Shown here piece after piece: positions 23,013-29,720 of a stretch of 29,720 nt of DNA. Below the pieces are notes generated by a model. That model had not been told where the DNA came from. It saw nothing but the letters and a program-made list of their open reading frames with translations, and did no database searches. Origin of the DNA: Gudongella sp049310905 (GTDB lineage Bacteria; Bacillota; Clostridia; Tissierellales; Tissierellaceae); assembly GCF_049310905.1 (NCBI RefSeq), contig NZ_JBMEMN010000028.1, forward strand, positions 1-29,720. Reading direction: 5' to 3'. The position numbers and the translations under genes were made by a program. How positions within the stretch are numbered: position 1 is the stretch's first letter; every line of letters begins with the position of its first letter.

Positions 23013-24878
23013 TTACATAAGTTTGGCAATCTTGTTGGCGAAATCCACAGGATCTTCAATTGGCAGTCCTTCTATCAATCTTGCCTGATCGTAGAGAAGC
23101 TCTGTGTATAGTCCGAACTTTTCCTTGTCATTCTTCAGTGCTGCCTTTAATTTTCCAAAGATCTCATGGTGAGGATTTATCTCAAGAATTTTTTCCGCAT
23201 GAACATCACCAGAGTTTGGCATTGTATTAAGGACCTTCTCCATCTCAATTGAGATTTCACCTTCAGTTGCAAAGCAAACTGGGTGGTTTTTAAGTCTCTT
23301 GGAGAATCTTACCTCCTTGACCTTGTCACCAAGTGCGTTTTTCATTTCCTGGAATATTTCCTTGCCTTCTTCTTTATCTTCTTCCTCCACTGCATCTTCC
23401 TCAATGCCAAGATCATCTCCTGAAACAGATCGGAATTCCTTCTCTTCATATTCCTGAAGTACCTTTATCGCAAACTCATCCACCTCGTCTGTCAAGTAGA
23501 GTATCTCATATCCCTTGTCCTTGACTAGTTCCGTTTGAGGCATTCTATCTACTCTGTCAACTGAATCTCCAGTTGCATAGTAGATGTACTTTTGATCTTC
23601 AGGCATTCTTTCCACATATTCCTTAAGGGTAACAAGCTTCTTTTCCTTTGATGAGTGGAATAGGAGCAATTCCTTCAATTTATCCTTGTTCATTCCATAG
23701 TCTGAGTAGAGGCCATACTTAAGTTGCTTCCCGAAATTACCGAAGAATTCCTCATATTTTTCTCTGTTGTTTTCAAGAAGGTCCATCAGCTCATCCTTGA
23801 TCTTCTCCTCGATTTTCTTTGCCATAAGTCTAAGCTGTCTGTCATGCTGCAGCATTTCCCTTGATATGTTAAGTGAAAGATCCTCTGAATCAACAATTCC
23901 CTTAACAAAGCTGAAATAGTCAGGCAAAAGCTCCGGACATTTATTCATAATCAGGACCCCGCTTGAATATAGCTCAAGTCCCTTCTCATATTCCTTTGTA
24001 TAATAGTCAAATGGCGCAGTTGAAGGGATATAGATTATTGCATCGTATCTTAGCATCCCGTCAATTCTCATATGGCTCCACTTCAAAGGCTTGTCGAACC
24101 CGAAATGCTTCTCTGAGTAGAAGTTCTCGTAGTCTTCATCCTTCAGCTCATTCTTGTTCTTTCTCCAGATTGGAACCATGCTGTTGATGGTTTTTTCCTC
24201 CATCACAGTTTCATACTCATCTGAGTCTTCCTTCTTCCTGTGCTCTGAAACCATCATCTTTATTGGGTATCTTATGAAATCTGAGTATCTCTTTACGATT
24301 CTCTTAATAGTATACTCTTCAAGATACTGGTCGTAATCCTCATCTTCATTTGACTCTTTTAGTGTAAGGATTATCTCAGTACCAGGTTCTTTCTTTTCTG
24401 TCTCTTCAATTGTGTATCCTTCAGCACCTTCTGAAACCCACTTGTATGCTGTGTCCTCTCCAAAAGCACGACTTGTTACTACAACTTTGTCTGAAACCAT
24501 AAATGCAGAGTAGAATCCTACTCCAAACTGGCCGATAATATCGTAGCCATCCTTAGATTCCACGGCTTTTTTAAAGTTAAGAGATCCACTTTTAGCTATT
24601 ATCCCTAAATTGTCCTCCAGTTCCTCCTTGGTCATTCCTATACCCATGTCGGTTACTGTTAGTGTCCTCTTGTCCTTGTCAGTGGATATTCTGATATAGT
24701 AGTCGTCCTTGTTGAATTGAATTGTGTCGTCTGTCAGCGCCTTGTAATATATCTTGTCGATTGCATCAGAGGCGTTTGAAATCAGCTCCCTCAGAAAAAT
24801 CTCCTTGTGGGTGTATATGGAATTGATCATCAAATCCAACAATCGTCTGGACTCCGCTTGAAATTCCTTTTTTTCCAA
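23013..24878 (-). CDS. htpG: Chaperone HtpG (Hsp90)
   Basis: This cytosolic Hsp90 of 621 aa is an ATP-dependent dimeric chaperone. The GHKL ATPase domain shows FLRELISNASDAIDK with the catalytic Glu and Asn, then VTDMGIGMTKEEL and GQFGVGFYSAFMVSDKV (lid and G box). The middle domain contains GVLIMNKCPELLPDYFSFVK and NISREMLQ. An acidic patch (EEDAVEEEDKEEGKEI) precedes the dimerisation end. The start is TTG at 24878, with GGAGAGG upstream; a longer frame to 24914 would run into the operator. It is controlled by the CIRCE element and the promoter just upstream. Confidence 0.96.
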   Translation of the reverse strand: MEKKEFQAESRRLLDLMINSIYTHKEIFLRELISNASDAIDKIYYKALTDDTIQFNKDDYYIRISTDKDKRTLTVTDMGIGMTKEELEDNLGIIAKSGSLNFKKAVESKDGYDIIGQFGVGFYSAFMVSDKVVVTSRAFGEDTAYKWVSEGAEGYTIEETEKKEPGTEIILTLKESNEDEDYDQYLEEYTIKRIVKRYSDFIRYPIKMMVSEHRKKEDSDEYETVMEEKTINSMVPIWRKNKNELKDEDYENFYSEKHFGFDKPLKWSHMRIDGMLRYDAIIYIPSTAPFDYYTKEYEKGLELYSSGVLIMNKCPELLPDYFSFVKGIVDSEDLSLNISREMLQHDRQLRLMAKKIEEKIKDELMDLLENNREKYEEFFGNFGKQLKYGLYSDYGMNKDKLKELLLFHSSKEKKLVTLKEYVERMPEDQKYIYYATGDSVDRVDRMPQTELVKDKGYEILYLTDEVDEFAIKVLQEYEEKEFRSVSGDDLGIEEDAVEEEDKEEGKEIFQEMKNALGDKVKEVRFSKRLKNHPVCFATEGEISIEMEKVLNTMPNSGDVHAEKILEINPHHEIFGKLKAALKNDKEKFGLYTELLYDQARLIEGLPIEDPVDFANKIAKLM

Positions 24879-24907
24879 TTCTATCCTCTCCTTTATTAAA
24901 ATAGAAA

Positions 24908-24934
24908 TTAGCACTCATGTGTTAAGAGTGCTAA
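24908..24934 (-). promoter_or_regulatory. CIRCE operator (HrcA binding site)
   Basis: TTAGCACTC-N9-GAGTGCTAA, a perfect match to the consensus 9-bp inverted repeat with 9-base spacer. It begins five bases after the -10 box and ends about 30 bases before the htpG start, so HrcA would block htpG transcription until heat stress. Confidence 0.97.
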
Positions 24935-24938
24935 TTTA

Positions 24939-24967
24939 AAATTACCATATGATTCTTTTGTTGTCAA
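24939..24967 (-). promoter_or_regulatory. Sigma-A promoter of htpG
   Basis: On the minus strand a perfect TTGACA (24962-24967) is followed after 17 bases by TAATTT (24939-24944). The CIRCE element lies directly downstream, around the expected start of transcription. Confidence 0.8.
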
Positions 24968-24976
24968 TATTCATTT

Positions 24977-25687
24977 CTAGTAGGGAAGAACCGTTAGAAT
25001 ATATCCTCCAACTAACAGACTCATAATATTTGCAATCAGCACAAACAATATCCTTCTCCACTTCTTGTGCTCCTTCAGCAATCCCAGGAAGGCAACCATC
25101 TCGACAATAACTATCACAAATTCATAGAATACCAATCCGAAGAAAAGCGAGTAGTCATTGTATGTCACTGTGTTTATCCAAAGATTCAACGCTCCTTGTG
25201 TAATAAGGTTTACCACGAGGAATACAATCCAGGACCTTCGGCTTCTAAAGCCCATGAGGAGGAATATAAGCCCTTCAATAATCAGTGTGAGTACAACCCT
25301 CATCGAGACATACAAGGCCGCTCTTAAGGGGTCCTTGCCCTCTGTCAGACTACCTTCGTCAAGGTCCAGGGTATAAACATTCTGGTATCGCTGGGCAAGG
25401 TCCCCTACAGGGACTGAAAGGTCATATCCGTCTCCTTTTGCTTTTAGCTGCAAGTTATCAACCGGATCTGTATCACTGTAATAGAAGAGAAAATAGCTTT
25501 CCAGCAGCTTGTCCCTTCTTGCAGCCTCTATGTAATTATCCCCTTCTCCAACACTTACAACAAGTTCATCAGGTGCTCCCGGTACAATAAGGAGTATTGA
25601 TGGTGGTTCCGAGGAATTACCCCAAACTGGAAGTGCAACAAGCAGTGCAACCATAATTCCAAGTATCAGGATTTTCGATCTTCTCAT
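24977..25687 (-). CDS. Exported-domain membrane protein of unknown function
   Basis: This 236-aa protein has a signal peptide (RRSKILILGIMVALLVALPV, WGN cleavage region). An extracytoplasmic domain of about 95 residues (ILLIVPGAPDELVVSVGEGD ... YTLDLDEGSL) follows. Four predicted helices (from ALYVSMRVVLTLIIEGLIFL on) form the C-terminal half. I do not recognise the family. It overlaps the helicase gene by 4 bases (ATGA type), which suggests coupled translation. The htpG promoter follows immediately after its stop. Confidence 0.7.
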   Translation of the reverse strand: MRRSKILILGIMVALLVALPVWGNSSEPPSILLIVPGAPDELVVSVGEGDNYIEAARRDKLLESYFLFYYSDTDPVDNLQLKAKGDGYDLSVPVGDLAQRYQNVYTLDLDEGSLTEGKDPLRAALYVSMRVVLTLIIEGLIFLLMGFRSRRSWIVFLVVNLITQGALNLWINTVTYNDYSLFFGLVFYEFVIVIVEMVAFLGLLKEHKKWRRILFVLIANIMSLLVGGYILTVLPY

Positions 25688-28023
25688 TTTTCACCCTCCC
25701 AAAATTCCCTCAGGTATTCAACCTGACTTTCCAAATCCCATACCTTACCATAATCTTTCCATTCTGGGGGTATAAGCTTCTTGTATGTACCCTGAAGGTA
25801 TCTATCATCTATCAATAACACTGTTCCCCTGTCATCTTCTGTTCTTATTACCCTTCCCACAGCCTGCAAAACCTTGTTCATACCTGGATAAGTATATGCG
25901 TAATGAAAACCCTGGCCAAGATTGTGGTCAAAATAATCCCTTATAATATTCCTCTCAAAACCTATTTGCGGCATTCCCACACCAACAACAACAGCTCCAA
26001 TCAGTCTGTCCCCGGAAAGATCAATTCCTTCTGAAAATACTCCCCCAAGAACTGCAAAGGCTACAAGGTTCTCACCATCCTTAAATGATTCAAGAAATTC
26101 CTCCCGTTCCTTTTCATTCATTGCACCCCTCTGGATAAGTGTTCGCATTTGGGGATAGTTATCCACAAATTCCTCGTATACCCTGTTCATATATACGTAT
26201 GAAGGAAAGAAGATCATGTGATTTCCCTTTCTGGAGGTTACAAAGCTCTGTATCATTCCCATTATTTCCCTGTAGGTATCCTCTCTGTCCTTGTATCTGG
26301 TGGACAAGTTTCCCCTTATCATCAATCCAAGATTCTTTCTTGGGAATGGAGACTTCAATCTTATGTTGTAGTCTTCTTCCCCTCCACCAAGAAGGTTCAT
26401 AAAATAACTCATCGGTGTCAATGTAGCTGAGAAGAAAACTGCAGATATGCCTCTTTTCAAAGCACGCCTTATGTGTCCGGAAGCATCCACACAAAAGAGT
26501 CTCAAGAGAACATCCCCTGATCTCTCTTCAAGGGTTGTAACAAAGCTATCATCATACATATCTGATATCTTAATAAAGCTGGTCAATTGAAAATAAAGAT
26601 CAAGAATATCATCGTAACCCTGCGCTTCCCTCCTTTCCATCAGGAAGCTCTCCATACCTGCAAGAGCCCTCTTTATTGGAAAGTATAGGTCTATTATCTC
26701 TTCCCGTTGATAGTATCCTTCACCGGTCAGGTGGTTGTTCTTGTATTCATTTATTATCTTTACAATCCCATACAATGCCTTGTACAGCTTTGGGTCAATA
26801 TCCTTGACAATTCTTCTAGCATTCAGCAAGACCGACTTTTCAAGAGAAGCAGAAAACATCTCCCTAGACCTGTCCACAAGATTATGTGCCTCGTCTATAA
26901 GAAAAACATACTCTCCCTTTTCCATGTCAAAGAATCTTTTTAGGTATACCTGGGGATCGAAAACGTAATTGTAATCACAGATTACAACATCAGAAAAAAG
27001 GCTTATATCAAGCTGAAATTCAAATGGACATACCTGGTGCTTTCTCGAGTAGTCAAGGATAGTATCTCTCTTTAAAAAATTCTCGTTCTTAAAGATATCC
27101 ATTATTGCATCGTTTACCCTGTCAAAATGACCTTTTGCATATGGGCAATCCTTTGGATTGCACTTGACCTGGTCATTCAAGCAGACCTTTTCCTTTGCCG
27201 TGATAACCAGTGTCTTTGCTTTTAACCCTCTTTCCTGGAGTAACTGCATGGAATAAAGGGGAATCTCCCGTGTAATTGTCTTTGCTGTAAGGTAGAAGAT
27301 TTTTTCGATTGAATCCTCACCCATCACCCTTATGGCAGGATAGAGTACAGACATTGTCTTTCCTATTCCAGTGGGTGCCTGTGCAAAGAGGGCCTTATTT
27401 TCCTTTATTGTCTTGTAGGCAGCAACCGCTAGATCCCTCTGCCCTCTTCTGTATTTTGGAAATGGGAAGTCCAGATTCATAATGGATGAGTTTCTCTCTT
27501 CCTTCCATGAAAATGTCAGACTTGCCCAGTTTATGTATTTTTGCAACAGATCAAGGAAAAACTGTTCGGTTTCTGAGAATGTGAGTGTTCTCCTTATTTT
27601 CCTGGTCTCTTCTGTTTCCAGGTGAAAGTATGTAAGCTGGACAATGATTTCAGGGAGTTCATTGTGGAGTCCATAAAAGTAAGCGTAGCAAATTGCCTGA
27701 GCCCAGTGTCTAAGGTTTATTCCATCTCCAACTTCCTTCAGGTCCCTTGCGGTGCTTTTTATTTCATCGACAACTACACCTTCTTCATCAAAAAGTATAC
27801 CGTCTGCCCTTCCTTCGACAAGAAACAGGGTCTCACCAACCTGTATCTGGTGCTTCAAGGTTACTTCCTTCAGGTCCTTCTCTCCATATGATCCCTGTAC
27901 CTTTTGATGGGCAAGGGTACCCTCAACTGCTCTGGACATGGATTGAAAGCGGTTGTCAATATCACCAGATCTTAGAACATATTCAACAAGGTTTCTTACT
28001 GATATTTTAACCTGTCTGCCCAT
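25684..28023 (-). CDS. DinG/XPD-type helicase with N-terminal PD-(D/E)XK nuclease-like domain
   Basis: This 779-aa ATP-dependent DNA helicase starts at the ATG at 28023 (GGAGAAGG seven bases upstream). The N-terminal domain carries GRADG and VVDEIKST (Asp74, Glu87, Lys89), a RecB-type nuclease signature. The helicase core has Walker A APTGIGKT (216-223), the four iron-sulphur cysteines at about 281, 288, 293 and 332 (KVCLND, KCNPKDCPYA, HQVCP), DEAH (377-380) and, in the second RecA-like domain, QAVGRVIRTEDDRG. This matches the bacterial 'DinG-like with nuclease' group thought to act in repair. It is encoded 38 bases downstream of the VanY-type gene. Confidence 0.9.
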   Translation of the reverse strand: MGRQVKISVRNLVEYVLRSGDIDNRFQSMSRAVEGTLAHQKVQGSYGEKDLKEVTLKHQIQVGETLFLVEGRADGILFDEEGVVVDEIKSTARDLKEVGDGINLRHWAQAICYAYFYGLHNELPEIIVQLTYFHLETEETRKIRRTLTFSETEQFFLDLLQKYINWASLTFSWKEERNSSIMNLDFPFPKYRRGQRDLAVAAYKTIKENKALFAQAPTGIGKTMSVLYPAIRVMGEDSIEKIFYLTAKTITREIPLYSMQLLQERGLKAKTLVITAKEKVCLNDQVKCNPKDCPYAKGHFDRVNDAIMDIFKNENFLKRDTILDYSRKHQVCPFEFQLDISLFSDVVICDYNYVFDPQVYLKRFFDMEKGEYVFLIDEAHNLVDRSREMFSASLEKSVLLNARRIVKDIDPKLYKALYGIVKIINEYKNNHLTGEGYYQREEIIDLYFPIKRALAGMESFLMERREAQGYDDILDLYFQLTSFIKISDMYDDSFVTTLEERSGDVLLRLFCVDASGHIRRALKRGISAVFFSATLTPMSYFMNLLGGGEEDYNIRLKSPFPRKNLGLMIRGNLSTRYKDREDTYREIMGMIQSFVTSRKGNHMIFFPSYVYMNRVYEEFVDNYPQMRTLIQRGAMNEKEREEFLESFKDGENLVAFAVLGGVFSEGIDLSGDRLIGAVVVGVGMPQIGFERNIIRDYFDHNLGQGFHYAYTYPGMNKVLQAVGRVIRTEDDRGTVLLIDDRYLQGTYKKLIPPEWKDYGKVWDLESQVEYLREFWEGEK

Positions 28024-28061
28024 AGTATTACCTTCTCCATTCATTTCTTTAATCAGTCAGA

Positions 28062-28991
28062 CTATTCGCCTAGAAGATATTCCTCCAGTGTTAAACCTTG
28101 CTCATAAATCTTTTTTGCATGATCTTCTCCAACATACCTGAAATGCCATGGTTCATATGCATATCCTGTGATGCTCTCCTTATTCTCTGGATACCTTAGT
28201 ATAAAACCAAATCTATGAGCGTTTTCAGCGAGCCAGATACTTTCCTCGGTATCTGCAAACTCCGGTTCAAGCCAGTATTTCATTTGTCCGCCCAAGTCAA
28301 AAGCCAGCCCTGTCTGGTGCTCAGAATGGCCTGGCTTTGCGCTATATCTCTGTGCATGCTCCTCACCGTCTGTTTCCACGCTGCTGTTATAGAGCCTTTT
28401 CTGGTAATTGTAACTTCTGAATCCAGAAAAAGCAATAATCTCTTTGTTTATTTCATCACTTGCCGCCTTTATCATTTGTTCAACCTTTTGCTTTGCTACT
28501 GGATCAACATCAGGATAGTAATCAGACGGCAAACCATAAGTTTTATTTACAAGAAGTATGCCGTCTATGGTTTTCATGACTTCACCAGTATCCTCTTCCT
28601 CCTGAATATCCTCAGGTGAATCTGTTTCAGGACTTTCTGGATTTGATTCACCCTCCTCCAGAAGCTCTGACAAGTAATCTTCTATGCTGTAACCTGTCTG
28701 CCCGTTGTATTCGATCAGGTACCAACCATCTTCATAGTCTATTGCACGTACCTTTTCTCCTACTGGAATTGTTCTTACTTTTTCATTTTCAGTTCCAGGT
28801 CCCGTTCTCATATTCAGATAGTCAGTGGTAAAAAGATACTTTTCCTGGAATTCTTCCACTACTTCAACCGGCTCCTCTGCTACAGGTTGCTCCGGCACTT
28901 CTTCATTATCATTCAGCATCCTTGGTACCATTATTACTGCTGCAATAACAAGAACCAATACGCCAAGCAGCATCTTGAGTCTTATATGCAT
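28062..28991 (-). CDS. SH3b and VanY-type D-alanyl-D-alanine carboxypeptidase (M15B)
   Basis: This 309-aa membrane-anchored wall enzyme has one N-terminal helix (LLGVLVLVIAAVIMVP) and an acidic linker. An SH3b wall-binding domain (51-110, TTDYLNMRTGPGTENEKV, DGWYLIEYNGQTGY) is followed by a second acidic linker (EESNPE-like, 111-137) and then the LAS peptidase domain. Zinc ligands and catalysis are seen in SEHQTGLAFD (Ser223-His225-Asp232) and EPWHFR (His283). It trims D-Ala from peptidoglycan stem peptides. Its own promoter lies at 29012-29041 and GGAGGTGG precedes the ATG. Vancomycin resistance is not implied without van neighbours. Confidence 0.92.
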   Translation of the reverse strand: MHIRLKMLLGVLVLVIAAVIMVPRMLNDNEEVPEQPVAEEPVEVVEEFQEKYLFTTDYLNMRTGPGTENEKVRTIPVGEKVRAIDYEDGWYLIEYNGQTGYSIEDYLSELLEEGESNPESPETDSPEDIQEEEDTGEVMKTIDGILLVNKTYGLPSDYYPDVDPVAKQKVEQMIKAASDEINKEIIAFSGFRSYNYQKRLYNSSVETDGEEHAQRYSAKPGHSEHQTGLAFDLGGQMKYWLEPEFADTEESIWLAENAHRFGFILRYPENKESITGYAYEPWHFRYVGEDHAKKIYEQGLTLEEYLLGE

Positions 28992-29011
28992 TGGACCACC
29001 TCCGTTATCAT

Positions 29012-29041
29012 TAATTAATCACTTCTACCTGCTTGTGTCAA
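29012..29041 (-). promoter_or_regulatory. Sigma-A promoter upstream of the VanY-type gene
   Basis: On the minus strand TTGACA (29036-29041) is followed after 17-18 bases by TTAATT/TAATTA (29012-29018), about 20 bases before the start codon. Confidence 0.6.
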
Positions 29042-29059
29042 GCAAATAACCCTATTTAG

Positions 29060-29638
29060 TTATTCCCTGTACTTGTAAACTTCCAAAATATTCTCAGGTT
29101 TAATCTCCCAGATATTCGCCTGAGTTGAAAAAATATTCCAATGGTCTATTTCAAAGACTCTTTCCCAGCTATCCATAACTCTTTTTCTTTCCTGGGGATA
29201 TAGCCTTGAGTACTTTCCTTCTATAAAATTAAACTGGTCCTTAAACCCCTTTTTATCGATATCCTCCATATACTCCACCTGATCATCAAGATCCCTGGGT
29301 ATGTAGATGTGGTTTAATACGTAGTCCCACTTCCCGCCATCAAAATATATGATTTGTGATTTAGGTATTCGCAATTTATATGCCACAGTTCCCAGAATTG
29401 GTCTTAGCATTGATTCATGGCTTATGGAACACCAAATCGGAAACTCAACTCCTTCAGGTTTGGGTACTCTTTTGGATGCTGCCTCTACAAACCATTTGTA
29501 AAGATAGATGAAGTGATCTGAAACATCTTCATAGTTGTCTCTTATGTATCTTTCCTTGTTTCTGAATACCCCAAGTCTTTCCAGATCCCTGAGGCTCCTC
29601 TCATCCTGTCTGGTCCATAATGTTACCATATCCTCCAT
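29060..29638 (-). CDS. DUF3841-like protein
   Basis: This 192-aa soluble protein opens MVTLWTRQDERSLRDLERLG. The middle carries YLYKWFVEAASKRVPKPEGV and FPIWCSISHESMLRP, and it ends EIDHWNIFSTQANIWEIKPE. The LWTxQ opening, the central WC and the IQA/TQANIW ending fit what I know of DUF3841, of unknown function. Start uncertain: ATG at 29638 lacks a ribosome site, while ATG at 29629 has GGAGG but only 2-3 bases away. It is intact and a promoter probably lies beyond the window. Confidence 0.75.
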   Translation of the reverse strand: MEDMVTLWTRQDERSLRDLERLGVFRNKERYIRDNYEDVSDHFIYLYKWFVEAASKRVPKPEGVEFPIWCSISHESMLRPILGTVAYKLRIPKSQIIYFDGGKWDYVLNHIYIPRDLDDQVEYMEDIDKKGFKDQFNFIEGKYSRLYPQERKRVMDSWERVFEIDHWNIFSTQANIWEIKPENILEVYKYRE

Positions 29639-29644
29639 GCATAC

Positions 29645-29710
29645 GTCGAGTAGACTCTGTCTCGACTCCCTCCTTTCAAAGGAAATTCTTTGTATGTGGA
29701 GGGTTGAGTC
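29645..29710. repeat. Inverted repeats in the leader at the right edge
   Basis: GTCGAG (29645-29650) pairs with CTCGAC (29661-29666). GACTCCCTCC (29664-29673) can pair with GGAGGGTTGAGTC (29698-29710) around a bulge. The structure lies upstream of the DUF3841-like gene; it may be a terminator of a gene outside the window or a leader structure. Confidence 0.35.
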
Positions 29711-29720
29711 TCAAGAACCC

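Noticed and set aside
28062..28991. Vancomycin resistance gene vanY
   Set aside because: The catalytic family fits, but SH3b fusion and absence of vanRS/HAX neighbours point to ordinary peptidoglycan trimming.

Overview
The window looks like a chromosomal segment of a low-GC Gram-positive bacterium, most likely of the class Clostridia. The reasons are strong AGGAGG-type ribosome binding sites with frequent TTG and GTG starts, a perfect HrcA/CIRCE operator, a BcrAB/Lan-type ABC transporter with its two-component system, a VanY-type carboxypeptidase and an AT-rich background. Nearly everything is on the minus strand; the one convincing plus-strand gene is the ATP-grasp gene at 21809-22972. No tRNA, rRNA or CRISPR array was seen.

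Layout. (1) 1-71 is the 5' end of a group II intron, apparently class C, running out of the left edge on the minus strand. It sits right behind the intrinsic terminator of a GNAT acetyltransferase gene. (2) 0.8-3.7 kb holds exonuclease III, a rhomboid protease, and an M50 metalloprotease gene broken by a single in-frame TGA. (3) 3.8-9.1 kb is a regulated module. A 43-aa peptide gene, an OmpR-type regulator and a histidine kinase share a strong promoter and end in a terminator. Behind this lies a separate unit of ABC ATPase, permease and a membrane-anchored MutS-like ATPase, headed by a TATAAT box with a dyad where the -35 should be. The arrangement suggests sensing of, and response to, an envelope-active peptide or antibiotic. 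(4) 9.2-11.1 kb holds a cupin-like protein and two membrane proteins.

(5) 11.1-19 kb is an AT-rich accessory region full of dead mobile DNA. It contains a complete IS3-family element (11199-12514, 3-bp target duplication) inside the last codons of an already damaged REP-associated tyrosine transposase gene. It also contains remnants of an IS21-type IstB, a tyrosine recombinase, a serine recombinase and an MFS transporter. Two diverged copies of a repeat encode a peptide resembling the C-terminus of RumA/RlmD. Scattered among these are intact genes for a secreted coiled-coil protein with a DxNxDG lipoprotein and for several small membrane proteins.

(6) 18.9-29.7 kb is the more conserved part: a SAM methyltransferase, the 23S rRNA uracil methyltransferase RlmD, a small conserved protein, the ATP-grasp enzyme, HtpG under CIRCE control, a membrane protein overlapping a nuclease-helicase of the DinG/XPD type, an SH3b-VanY D,D-carboxypeptidase and a DUF3841-like protein.

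No wholly new system can be proven from sequence alone. The best candidates are the two-component/ABC/MutS-like module and the repeated RumA-tail element.
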